Assembly: GCA_964449325.1 (NCBI GenBank)
Contig: CAYUYJ010000013.1
Coordinates: 23,369-87,368, forward strand
Direction: 5' to 3'
Length of the DNA stretch: 64,000 bases
Source of the DNA: RGIG3002 sp964449325
GTDB lineage: Bacteria; Bacillota; Clostridia; Lachnospirales; Lachnospiraceae
This document shows, piece after piece, positions 9,783-17,658 of the stretch. How positions within the stretch are numbered: the first letter of the stretch is position 1; each line of letters begins with the position of its first letter. Made by a program: the position numbers and the translations under genes. The notes below the pieces were generated by a model that saw nothing but the letters and a program-made list of their open reading frames with translations, was not told the DNA's origin and did no database searches.

Positions 9783-10310
9783 CTATTGTATAGTTTCTAT
9801 AATTCCTCTCGCAATTGCATCGGCTGTCTCATAAAACTTCGTATCAAAAAGATAATTGTCGGTATCGGAGTTAATAAATCCGACTTCAACCAGCACAGTG
9901 GGAATTGACGTTCTCCTCAAAACTACAAGATTCTGCCGTTCATTAACCCCCTGATTGATAAAGCCGACCTGTTCTAACTGCGCATTAATATTTTCTGCCA
10001 TCCGTCCTGCCACGCTATATCGATTGTATACCAGGCTTTCCACGCCGGAATACTGATTCGGATAAGGACTGGAATTACGATGAATCGACACTGCATAATC
10101 TGCTCCCGACTCATTAATCATTCTCGCTTTTTCAATAGGAAGGTCGTACACATCCTCTGTCCTTGTATACAAAACATTTACTCCTGAGCTTTGTAAAATA
10201 TCACCGATTGCCAATGTCAGTCGAAGATTGTCATCTTTTTCCATTCTTCCGTTATAGGTTGCACCCCAGTCGGCACCACCGTGTCCTGCATCTAAAATAA
10301 CTGTTGCCAT
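9783..10310 (-). CDS. N-acetylmuramoyl-L-alanine amidase (Amidase_3)
   Basis: 175 residues covering one Amidase_3 catalytic domain and nothing else. The expected zinc ligands and catalytic Glu are visible: DAGHGG (His about 9), the early Glu in NGRMEKD, SIHRN (second His) and VLVEVGF. It cleaves the amide between MurNAc and L-Ala in peptidoglycan. There is no signal peptide or wall-binding domain, so export would need another route, or the protein acts on fragments. Its ribosome binding site (GAGG) lies within the left copy of the 154-bp repeat, so the island junction sits directly at this gene's start codon. Confidence 0.9.
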   Translation of the reverse strand: MATVILDAGHGGADWGATYNGRMEKDDNLRLTLAIGDILQSSGVNVLYTRTEDVYDLPIEKARMINESGADYAVSIHRNSSPYPNQYSGVESLVYNRYSVAGRMAENINAQLEQVGFINQGVNERQNLVVLRRTSIPTVLVEVGFINSDTDNYLFDTKFYETADAIARGIIETIQ

Positions 10311-10463
10311 TCTATACCTCTTGTTTTTTCCTTCTATGACAATATATGCAAAACACGAATGGTTGCTATTTCTCTTTTATCACCCGATAGATTTATTCAA
10401 CAATTTTATCCACTAATGCTTCTATATGAATCTTCATGGTGTCCAGACATGGTATCGGACAAT
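10310..10463. repeat. Left copy of island-flanking direct repeat (attL-like)
   Basis: 154 bp matching 24021-24175 with about five substitutions and one T-run indel. It includes the last ~59 bp of the racemase reading frame, its downstream spacer, and the amidase ribosome binding site. The match stops abruptly at both ends. Confidence 0.9.
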
Positions 10464-12505
10464 GCATCCTTAATGGCAGTACGGGCTTCTGCAAGCTTTG
10501 TGCCCTTAGCCTCATTGTAGTTGCTGGCTATCAATGCGTTACTGGCATTCATTTCAGGCACAGTGCTTCCGGATGCTGTCTCACCAGCCGAAGCTGCAGC
10601 TTCAACTGTTGTTGTGGACATTTGATAAAAGGTATAGTTTGGAACTTCCTTGGTGTAGCAGTGATAGGTACGCTTGTAGTCATCCTCACAATAGCGGAAC
10701 TGCATGTTAACAATGTACTGGTTACCACCCATAGAAACAAATAAGTCTTCAGTGGTAGGAGTTCCCGCCATTGCTTCATACTTCTCGGCGTCAAGTCCTC
10801 CCTGTTTTATCTGAGCAAACGGGCCTTCGATAACTTGCTGGAAAGTATAAGTCTTTTTGTCGCCAGTAGAGTATACAATCCAGTGGCAGCTCTCATTAGT
10901 TAACGGAACAGACTGCCCTCCTGCTCTGACATTGACGTCCATAGCATAAGCAACGGAAAGCATACCGTTGTCATTAAGACTTGGTCCAAGCATATCTGTA
11001 GCTAGGTCGAAAGTTTTTGTCTCGTTCTCCAGTGCTTCAAAGAACTCCGCTTTGCTTAGCGTAATCTCCTGAGTAAAGCTACCTGTAGAATTGTGGATAC
11101 CGTTTCCTGTACGAGTCTTTCCACTACTCTTTATTTTATCTACATTTGTGGTAAAGCTGTTCTGTCCTAAGTGATAGGTTTTGATTTCCAGAGTCGCTGT
11201 GTCTGCTCCAAGACTATTGAACCAACTTTCCCATAGAGCATAGTTCTCCTGTGCAATGCACAATTCTCCCACGTCATTGGAATAGTCCGGTTTTTCACTG
11301 GTGTAAACAATCTGGTCTTCACAGTAACCTGCACTGTTAGGAATAGCATATTGAGCATTGATGTGCCAGTCAAAGTATCCGGTAGGAATCCCTGCGACTC
11401 CGGCTCCCCCAATAGTAACAATAGTACAACCATTGATACCTTTTTCTGAGCCGCCGGCAGATAGAGTCTGCCATGCTGTCTGTGCCCAGAGAGAACGTGT
11501 TCCGGAACTAGGCAAGAATTTGATTGTGCCGGGTTTCCATGTGGTAGCGAAGAATCGCTTTACCCAACGATAAGGCCATGTATCGTAGTCGTTTGTTCCG
11601 CTGTCATAGCCACAGAGACTGGCGATTGCCTTGTCCGTAAGTGAAGTGACTGTTCCGCCATAAGCATTCAAATCTGTTGTCAGAAGTGCTTCGTAAGCGG
11701 TCTGTCCGCCAATACGTAGACACATGTCAGATGGTGCTGCGAAGTAATTGGCACCATCGCCAACAACGACACCGCAGACTTCAATGACGATTACGACCGG
11801 GTGCGTGGAAGCGCTGCCGGAAGTAAGCTCGCTCTGCCACAGCTGGTAGAGCCCTTGATTGATTCCGTCAAGGGAAGCAAGTTCGGACATGAGGGCGTCG
11901 ATGACGCCAGCCTCCGGCACAATGTAGAGGGAACCGTCGTCACGAGCAGCAACGTTGACTCCATCCGGAGTATTCGTGTATATGCATTGCAAAACCTTTT
12001 CAGCAGTAGAACCGGCAGGCGCGGTGACGCAGGCATGTCCACGGTAATCTTCGGTAGCAAGGGAAGTTCCGTGTCCATAAACGAATGAGGCTCCCTGCGT
12101 AGCAACATAGTATTTGGCACCGTATTGCTGAACAGCTAAGGCTTTGGAATCTATGTCGTTAGCGTAGACAACGTCTTCATTTGTGAGCTGTGCAAGTCCC
12201 ATACGGAATACCAAGGCGTTGCTGCCATCACTGTCGGCGGCAGTGAATCCTGCCTTGGAGTTGGATTTATTCTTACCTCGTACGGAAGTATCATTGGCAC
12301 CAGCTGTGGATGTGGAAGCATCAGCGGGGAGTGAGTCGGTTTCTTCGAGGAACGTAATATCGTTATTCATCTCTTCATTTTCTTGTTCTGCCTGTTTTTT
12401 ACTCTCTTCCCAAGCTGGCTCTTGTCCTAAAGCATAAGCGGTAATACATGCTAAAACAAATATACAAGATAGTCCTATTGCGATTATTTTCTTTATATTC
12501 TTCAA
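10406..12505 (-). CDS. Large secreted protein of unknown function
   Basis: 699 residues. The start is TTG at 12505 with AAGGAG nine bases upstream. It has an N-terminal signal (KK, hydrophobic 8-27, probable cleavage after AYA), then an acidic, Ser/Thr/Ala-rich linker (about 30-95) and a large globular region with many Tyr/Trp and several Cys. No known domain was recognised. The last ~19 codons lie in the left repeat and are the racemase 3' end read in another frame, so the native C-terminus was probably replaced when the island inserted. An IS66 copy sits 27 bp upstream of the start codon, separating it from whatever lay upstream. Confidence 0.75.
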   Translation of the reverse strand: MKNIKKIIAIGLSCIFVLACITAYALGQEPAWEESKKQAEQENEEMNNDITFLEETDSLPADASTSTAGANDTSVRGKNKSNSKAGFTAADSDGSNALVFRMGLAQLTNEDVVYANDIDSKALAVQQYGAKYYVATQGASFVYGHGTSLATEDYRGHACVTAPAGSTAEKVLQCIYTNTPDGVNVAARDDGSLYIVPEAGVIDALMSELASLDGINQGLYQLWQSELTSGSASTHPVVIVIEVCGVVVGDGANYFAAPSDMCLRIGGQTAYEALLTTDLNAYGGTVTSLTDKAIASLCGYDSGTNDYDTWPYRWVKRFFATTWKPGTIKFLPSSGTRSLWAQTAWQTLSAGGSEKGINGCTIVTIGGAGVAGIPTGYFDWHINAQYAIPNSAGYCEDQIVYTSEKPDYSNDVGELCIAQENYALWESWFNSLGADTATLEIKTYHLGQNSFTTNVDKIKSSGKTRTGNGIHNSTGSFTQEITLSKAEFFEALENETKTFDLATDMLGPSLNDNGMLSVAYAMDVNVRAGGQSVPLTNESCHWIVYSTGDKKTYTFQQVIEGPFAQIKQGGLDAEKYEAMAGTPTTEDLFVSMGGNQYIVNMQFRYCEDDYKRTYHCYTKEVPNYTFYQMSTTTVEAAASAGETASGSTVPEMNASNALIASNYNEAKGTKLAEARTAIKDALSDTMSGHHEDSYRSISG

Positions 12506-12674
12506 TTTATTAGGCTCCTTTCGTTGAAAAAGGTAAGCGCTTAAATTTTGCCCGGATAGAATAATCCTCAGAAATCTTTCATAATGGAGTTAGTGTTGTA
12601 GTCTTTTGCTACGACTCGAAACTCAAGTGTTCTGTATGTTAGACACTTTTACTACGATTATGGAGGATTCTATT

Positions 12675-13094
12675 ATGGCAAGATTTCAAAGCCCTCGCCG
12701 TTCTGACGAAGAATGGTTCCAACTCATCAACGAATGCCGCAGAAGCGGCCTGTCAGATTCCTTATGGTGTAAGCAGCAGGCCATCCCTGTTTCTTCTTTT
12801 TTCTGTGCAGTGCGCAGATTACGGGAAAAGGCATATGCGCTCCCGGAGCGTGAACGTTCCATTGATATCGTTTCGAATCCGCTTCCTTGTCAGGATGTGG
12901 TACGAATTGATATAGAACCGAATCCTTTAACAGTAAAGGAACCGGAATCTTTGCAGGTAATTCCTGCAACGCACCTTGACAATTCACATACAGTTGAAAT
13001 AGAAGTTCACGGGATGAACATTCGTATCTTTAATGGTGTTGACACAGGACTCCTTAAGACAGTCCTTTCTTCTTTGGGAGGTGCCGGATGCTAG
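12675..13094 (+). CDS. tnpA: IS66 family accessory protein TnpA
   Basis: 139 residues. I chose the ATG at 12675 because GGAGG lies 7 bp upstream and the protein then begins MARFQSPRRSDEEWF, typical of IS66 TnpA. It has a helix-turn-helix-like N-terminal region (INECRRSGLSDSLWCKQQAI), and its C-terminus overlaps tnpB by 7 bp. In this family the protein is needed for transposition together with TnpB and TnpC. Confidence 0.9.
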   Translation: MARFQSPRRSDEEWFQLINECRRSGLSDSLWCKQQAIPVSSFFCAVRRLREKAYALPERERSIDIVSNPLPCQDVVRIDIEPNPLTVKEPESLQVIPATHLDNSHTVEIEVHGMNIRIFNGVDTGLLKTVLSSLGGAGC

Positions 13095-13447
13095 GTGATA
13101 TCTCAGGAGTAAGGGAAATCTACATTGTGACAGGGTACACCGATATGAGAAAGTCTTTGGATGGATTATGTGCCATCATCGAAGAGCAGTTCTCTATGAG
13201 TGTGTCATCCAGTGCCCTTTATCTTTTTTGCGGGAAGAAATGTGACCGCATCAAGGCACTCCTTCGCGAGCCTGATGGAATGACTCTTTTGTATAAAAGG
13301 CTTTCCGTATCACAGGGAAGGTACCGTTGGCCCAGAAACAAATCCGAGGTAAGAAACCTTACCTGGCAGGAGTTTGACTGGCTGATGTCCGGTCTTGATA
13401 TCGATCAACCCAAGGCAATCAAAGTGGATTACAGTGCTGCTTCGTAG
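13088..13447 (+). CDS. tnpB: IS66 family protein TnpB (Orf2)
   Basis: 119 residues with the canonical IS66 Orf2 features: VTGYTDMRKSLDGL near the start, LYLFCGKKCDRIKAL in the middle and RYRWPR near the end. Its ATG overlaps the tnpA stop (ATGCTAG), indicating coupled translation. Confidence 0.93.
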   Translation: MLGDISGVREIYIVTGYTDMRKSLDGLCAIIEEQFSMSVSSSALYLFCGKKCDRIKALLREPDGMTLLYKRLSVSQGRYRWPRNKSEVRNLTWQEFDWLMSGLDIDQPKAIKVDYSAAS

Positions 13448-13547
13448 TGTCGAAAAGTACGATGTTTTCGGCATTTTAGGCTATCAAAAATTACTCAAAA
13501 GTGGTATAATAAAGACAGTTAAAACCACCGTTTTGAGGAGAAAAAAA

Positions 13548-15188
13548 GTGGCCAGAAATTCTTTGGAATCCCGTCTCATGGAGCAGAGCGACATGATCAT
13601 GCAACTGAATAAGACGATCCTTTCTCTGCAGCAGACCATAGAGAGTTTCAATGCCAAAGAAGCTGCTATGCTGCAGGAGATACAAACCCTTAAGGAGCAG
13701 AATGACTATCTTACCAAGAAGCTCTTTGGGAAATCCAGCGAAAAGAATCCCTGGGATATGGAAGGTCAGCTCAATCTTTTCAATGAGGTCGAGCAGGAAC
13801 AGAATACATCATTACTTGAAGAAGAACAGGAAGAAACAAAAACCGTTACTTTCACGGTTAAAAAAGGCCGTTCTACCGACAAGGATCGTTATGCAGGTCT
13901 TCCTGTAGAAAAAAAGTATCTGGATGTTCCTGAAGAAGAACGCTTCTGTCCGGATTGTGAGTCACCGCTTTTAGAAATCGGCGAAACCTTCGTACGCAGG
14001 GAACTGAAGTTCAAACCTGCATCTTTTAAGGTGGTTGAGTATTACAGTAAGAACTACAAGTGCCCTAAATGTTCTCCGAACCTGAAAACACCTGTAATCG
14101 TACAGGGAAAGGATGGAAGGGCTCATATGCTCCACGGCATGGCCTCTGCTTCTACTGTTGCCTGGGTGATGTCCCAAAAGTATGTCAATGCGATGCCTCT
14201 TTACCGTATCGAAAGAGATTTTAAACAATACGGTGTAAATATCACCAGAGCAACACTTGCCAACTGGGTCATTCAGAATACAGACCGTTTTTTTTCACCC
14301 TTTTATAACTATCTGCATAAGCTGCTGCTAAAACGGGTCTTTATCATGGCAGATGAAACCGTTGTACAGGTGCTTCATGAAGAAGACCGCAGACCGGAAA
14401 GCAAGTCCTACATGTGGATTTTCCGAAGTGGCGAAGATGGACAGGAGCCCATCATCCTCTATCAGTATTCTCCCACCAGAGCAGGAGAAACAGCCACGGA
14501 TTTCCTGGATGATTTTTCAGGATATATCATGTGTGACGGATACAGTGGTTACAATAAGCTAAAGAAAGCCAAACGAACCACCTGCTGGTCTCACGTCAGG
14601 AGATATCTTCTGGATGCCATCCCCAAAGGAAAAAAGATGGACTACACACTGCCTGCTGTACAGGGGGCTATGTATGTAGACAAGCTTTTCCACTTGGAAA
14701 AGGAAATCAAAAAGAAGCACAAAAATGACTACGAATCCATAAAAGCAGCCCGCCTCGAGAAAGAAGTACCTGTTCTGGAGGGCTTTTGGTCGTGGTTTGA
14801 GAAACAGCATGCCGTAAAAGGATCCAGAATGGAGAAAGCCCTTACCTACATCCAAAACAGAAGGTCTGATATGATGACCTATCTGGAGGATGGGCGTTGC
14901 AGTTTCTGCAATAACCTAAGCGAAATCGAGGTAAAACCCATTGCACTTGGAAGAAAGAATTATCTCTTCTCTGACACTACCGCAGGTGCGGATTCCAGTG
15001 CTGTCATTTATTCTCTGGTAGAAACTGCCAAAGCGAATGGACTGAACATGTACCATTATCTCTGGTATCTGTTGGAAGAATTGCCCCAAACAGACTTATC
15101 AGAAGAAGCCTTTGAAAAGTATCTGCCCTGGAATCCGGAAGTAAAAACTGCCCTGGAAGAAAAAGCACAAAAACTTCTGGAAGATTAA
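13548..15188 (+). CDS. tnpC: IS66 family transposase TnpC
   Basis: 546 residues from a GTG start at 13548 with GAGGAG 7 bp upstream; the open frame extends further upstream without a matching start signal. It has an N-terminal leucine-zipper-like coiled coil (about 1-65), a zinc-finger-like segment (FCPDCESPL ... YKCPKCSPN), and the DDE transposase core with ADETVVQV, MCDGYSGYNKL and a C-terminal acidic region. A -10-like TATAAT is at 13505-13510. It appears full length. Confidence 0.93.
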   Translation: MARNSLESRLMEQSDMIMQLNKTILSLQQTIESFNAKEAAMLQEIQTLKEQNDYLTKKLFGKSSEKNPWDMEGQLNLFNEVEQEQNTSLLEEEQEETKTVTFTVKKGRSTDKDRYAGLPVEKKYLDVPEEERFCPDCESPLLEIGETFVRRELKFKPASFKVVEYYSKNYKCPKCSPNLKTPVIVQGKDGRAHMLHGMASASTVAWVMSQKYVNAMPLYRIERDFKQYGVNITRATLANWVIQNTDRFFSPFYNYLHKLLLKRVFIMADETVVQVLHEEDRRPESKSYMWIFRSGEDGQEPIILYQYSPTRAGETATDFLDDFSGYIMCDGYSGYNKLKKAKRTTCWSHVRRYLLDAIPKGKKMDYTLPAVQGAMYVDKLFHLEKEIKKKHKNDYESIKAARLEKEVPVLEGFWSWFEKQHAVKGSRMEKALTYIQNRRSDMMTYLEDGRCSFCNNLSEIEVKPIALGRKNYLFSDTTAGADSSAVIYSLVETAKANGLNMYHYLWYLLEELPQTDLSEEAFEKYLPWNPEVKTALEEKAQKLLED

Positions 15189-15220
15189 TTTCAAATGTAT
15201 GTGAATTGTCAAGGTGCCTT

Positions 15221-15252
15221 GGCCATAGAAATATGGCCGGGTATTTTTATTT
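15221..15252 (+). terminator. Terminator of the IS66 transcript
   Basis: GGCCATA, GAAA loop, TATGGCC, then GGGTATTTTTATTTT, 32 bp after the tnpC stop codon. Confidence 0.8.
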
Positions 15253-15325
15253 TAAAGAACCGGAAGGTTCATCAAAATCAGAAAATAGTGCTAAGTAGAC
15301 AAACGGCTAAATTTTAAGCGCTTAC

Positions 15326-15360
15326 TGAAAAAGAGCCCTCGTATTGAAGACTCTTTATTA
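15326..15360 (-). terminator. Terminator of the lipoprotein gene, touched by IS66 insertion
   Basis: On the minus strand AAAGAGTC pairs imperfectly with the GGGCTCTTT segment and runs into CTTTTTCA. That T run is the IS66 target duplication, so the element inserted at the end of this terminator. Confidence 0.55.
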
Positions 15361-16227
15361 TTAATATCTTATATAATTTTCAGGTATTTCAGATAATTCT
15401 GTATTGTTTACGTTTGTAAGTTCATACTCTAAGTGTACTGTACATGTGAGTTCGTCAGTAGAATATCGAACGGTTTGAATTGATATGTATTCACCAGGCG
15501 TATCTAAGTACAAATAAATATCAAATGTTAATGAGCCATTCTCCGGCTTTAAGGTATCTGCATCAGCATATAAAAACTGAAGAAAAGTTTCTTCTGTATA
15601 ATCAAGCAAGTTTTCTACATGTAGAGCTGGACGTCCATTATACTCTGATACAGAGGATTTTTGAACAACGATAGCGATATCTTCGTCTGTTATTGAAAAT
15701 AAATCAAAGAATTTTGCATAAGCTAATCGCTTGGTTTCAGTACCCTCTTTAAAACTTTTCCAATTGACATTAGCAGAATCGATGTAGTTTGTTGCATAAG
15801 TACCGTCCTCAAGGAAATAGTGTTTAGCATATGTGTCGTCTACTAAGTCTTCTTTATCAGCAGTATTCTGCTTTTCTTCCTCTAGGATGTTCCCATCTTC
15901 ATCTACACTAATCCATGTATCCTCCCAGGTATGGTCGTCCATAGGATTTCCTTCTGAGTCTGTTCGGTCGGTATAATAGCGTGCTTTCCTGAAAGTATAG
16001 GAGTCATAGTCCATATCCCTTACCTGCTCCAAGAAAGCAACGATTTCTTCCTCTGTCATAGAGAGGGTTTCCTCTTCCTCCGCTGTAGATTCTTCCTCAA
16101 TCGTAGATTCCTCGATGATAGTCTCTTCCACTGCTACAGTAGACTCGGGAACTTCTTCCTCTGCGGTTTTCTCACAAGCTGTGAGGGTTAATGTTAATAA
16201 TGTTACTAATAATAAATTTTTCTTCAT
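15361..16227 (-). CDS. Acidic lipoprotein of unknown function
   Basis: 288 residues from the ATG at 16227, preceded by GGAGA. It has a signal peptide with lipobox LTAC (Cys near residue 19), then a strongly acidic Glu/Thr-rich stretch (about 20-60) and a C-terminal domain with alternating beta-like segments (WEDTWISVDEDG, GSLTFDIYLYLD). It resembles many Gram-positive small lipoproteins of the island-cargo type; no family was recognised. Before IS66 inserted it lay about 55 bp upstream of the 699-residue secreted protein, so the two may have been one unit. Confidence 0.8.
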   Translation of the reverse strand: MKKNLLLVTLLTLTLTACEKTAEEEVPESTVAVEETIIEESTIEEESTAEEEETLSMTEEEIVAFLEQVRDMDYDSYTFRKARYYTDRTDSEGNPMDDHTWEDTWISVDEDGNILEEEKQNTADKEDLVDDTYAKHYFLEDGTYATNYIDSANVNWKSFKEGTETKRLAYAKFFDLFSITDEDIAIVVQKSSVSEYNGRPALHVENLLDYTEETFLQFLYADADTLKPENGSLTFDIYLYLDTPGEYISIQTVRYSTDELTCTVHLEYELTNVNNTELSEIPENYIRY

Positions 16228-16365
16228 AATGATTATCTCCATTTCCCGGTGCAATCCAGAACTGCACCGATTTATTGTTCTATTGATATATGTAATAAAA
16301 CGGATAATTCCGTTGGGTTTTCATAGGTAGAATTGAGGGAGTCGTGGGACTCTCTCGTGTTTGGT

Positions 16366-16656
16366 TTATTCTGCTATGTAGGCACCAAATCCGCCACAAT
16401 TCATAAGAAAAGACATTTGCAATGATTGGAGCTCTTCCTTGGTCGGATTCTTGTTAGGCAGGTCTATTATTCCATCTACAAGTATCCGGAAGTAAAGCTG
16501 TAAAGCTTCTTTTCGAGTAGGTGTGATATCATAGCTGTCAAGGAACCCTTCAATGTTATTCCAGTCTACATTGTCAGGGTTCTCCGAAAAATACGTCGCT
16601 ACATCATCAATAATGCGAATAAAGCCTTCAACACCATGTCCATTAATTTTCTCCAT
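16366..16656 (-). CDS. Small hypothetical protein
   Basis: 96 residues from the ATG at 16656, which has GGAGG 8 bp upstream; an earlier in-frame ATG at 16671 lies inside that site. The sequence is acidic and probably helical (DDVATYFSENPDNVDW, RKEALQLYFRILVDG). It lies downstream of the isochorismatase-like gene on the same strand and overlaps its open frame. No recognised family. Confidence 0.65.
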   Translation of the reverse strand: MEKINGHGVEGFIRIIDDVATYFSENPDNVDWNNIEGFLDSYDITPTRKEALQLYFRILVDGIIDLPNKNPTKEELQSLQMSFLMNCGGFGAYIAE

Positions 16657-17289
16657 ATCATGTACCTCCATATTAAAGTTTTATTGTACTTTAATATAGC
16701 GGATGATTGTTTATTCTTGCGGAGTTGAGTTGACACCCAATCTAAATGATTGACCCTAAATCCTCCATAGAGTTGATTTCTTTTTTCAATTAGCTGCTTT
16801 TCTCCTATTAAGCGCTTCATGCAAGTTATTCCTGCTTTACGGGATTCTGAGCCACCATTAGAATCACAATAGGCTGTGAGCACTATTGGACGAATATTGT
16901 ATTCAAATATTGCAGTAGCAGTTGTCAATACACAGCAGTCTGTATCAGCACCTACAATAAAAACATGTTTTGGAAATTCGCCGTCGTTTAACTGACACAA
17001 TCTTTGGATAAAACTAGAATTGACACAATTATAAATATACTTGTCCTCTGTATAGTCCATAGATTTCAACAACCCATCTGGAATAGATCTTTCTTGCTCT
17101 GTTTTAAGTCTTGACCAATTAAACATTTTCTCGTACATGCTATTATCAGAATTCAAAAAGCGTGTTCCAATAACTACATCAAAAATCTTTGAATCTAGTA
17201 ATTTTTCAATTTTTTTTTGATAACTCGATAGTATGTTTGTATCTTGTAAAACCGTTCTGCATATCAACTACAATTAATATGTTTTTCAT
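16599..17289 (-). pseudogene. Isochorismatase-like cysteine hydrolase, frameshifted at an A9 tract
   Basis: The ATG at 17289 begins a typical fold start (MKNILIVVDMQNGFTR), but this frame stops soon after nine consecutive A residues (minus strand, about 17210-17218). The +1 frame continues with KIEKLLDSKIFDVVIGTRFLN, FIVGADTDCCVL (the expected catalytic Cys) and VLTAYCDSNGG. Eight A residues would restore a full-length protein of about 210-230 residues. It may be inactivated, expressed by slippage, or a sequencing error. Family members hydrolyse small amides or vinyl ethers (nicotinamide, isochorismate); the substrate here is unknown. Confidence 0.75.
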
Positions 17290-17344
17290 AAGGAACCCTT
17301 TCCTCATTTATTTAAATAATCTACTACCACTGCGCCTATTGCTA

Positions 17345-17479
17345 TTACAAGTGTGGTAATAAGAAGTCTGCATCATCTGGGAATCTTCCCAAAGCCGTAT
17401 CACGCGATTTTAGAAATCTTGCTTTCGCTGTACTAAAATTAATAATAGGAATAGTTTCACTTTTAGCTTTGTCTGTCAT
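17345..17479 (-). CDS. Small peptide gene, 44 residues
   Basis: ATG at 17479 with GAGGTG 7 bp upstream. The peptide begins MTDKAKSETIPIINF and ends FLLPHL; it is basic in the middle (KARFLKSRD). It sits upstream of the isochorismatase-like gene on the same strand with a 55-bp gap. It is too short for family assignment; it could be an antitoxin, a leader peptide or a remnant. Confidence 0.45.
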   Translation of the reverse strand: MTDKAKSETIPIINFSTAKARFLKSRDTALGRFPDDADFLLPHL

Positions 17480-17658
17480 AATATTCACCTCTTAGTTTGT
17501 TACATTGTATTTAGTAACAAATTATGGTACACTAACCTCATCAACTGATGTAGCAGTTGATGAGGCACCGAGCAGCTTGTAACAGTTCAAGCAAATTTTG
17601 CTCAGAAAGGAGTACATATGTGCACTCAATTCGATTACTAGGAGGTACCAAATGGGAA

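Larger units (their letters stand above)
12533..15325 (+). mobile_element. IS66-family insertion sequence, complete
   Basis: 2793 bp. The ends are inverted repeats starting GTAAGCGCTTAAA and extending to GCC with few mismatches. It is flanked on both sides by the 8-bp direct repeat TGAAAAAG, the target size expected for IS66. It carries tnpA, tnpB and tnpC in order, all intact, so it may be active. It landed between the lipoprotein gene terminator and the 699-residue protein gene. Confidence 0.95.
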
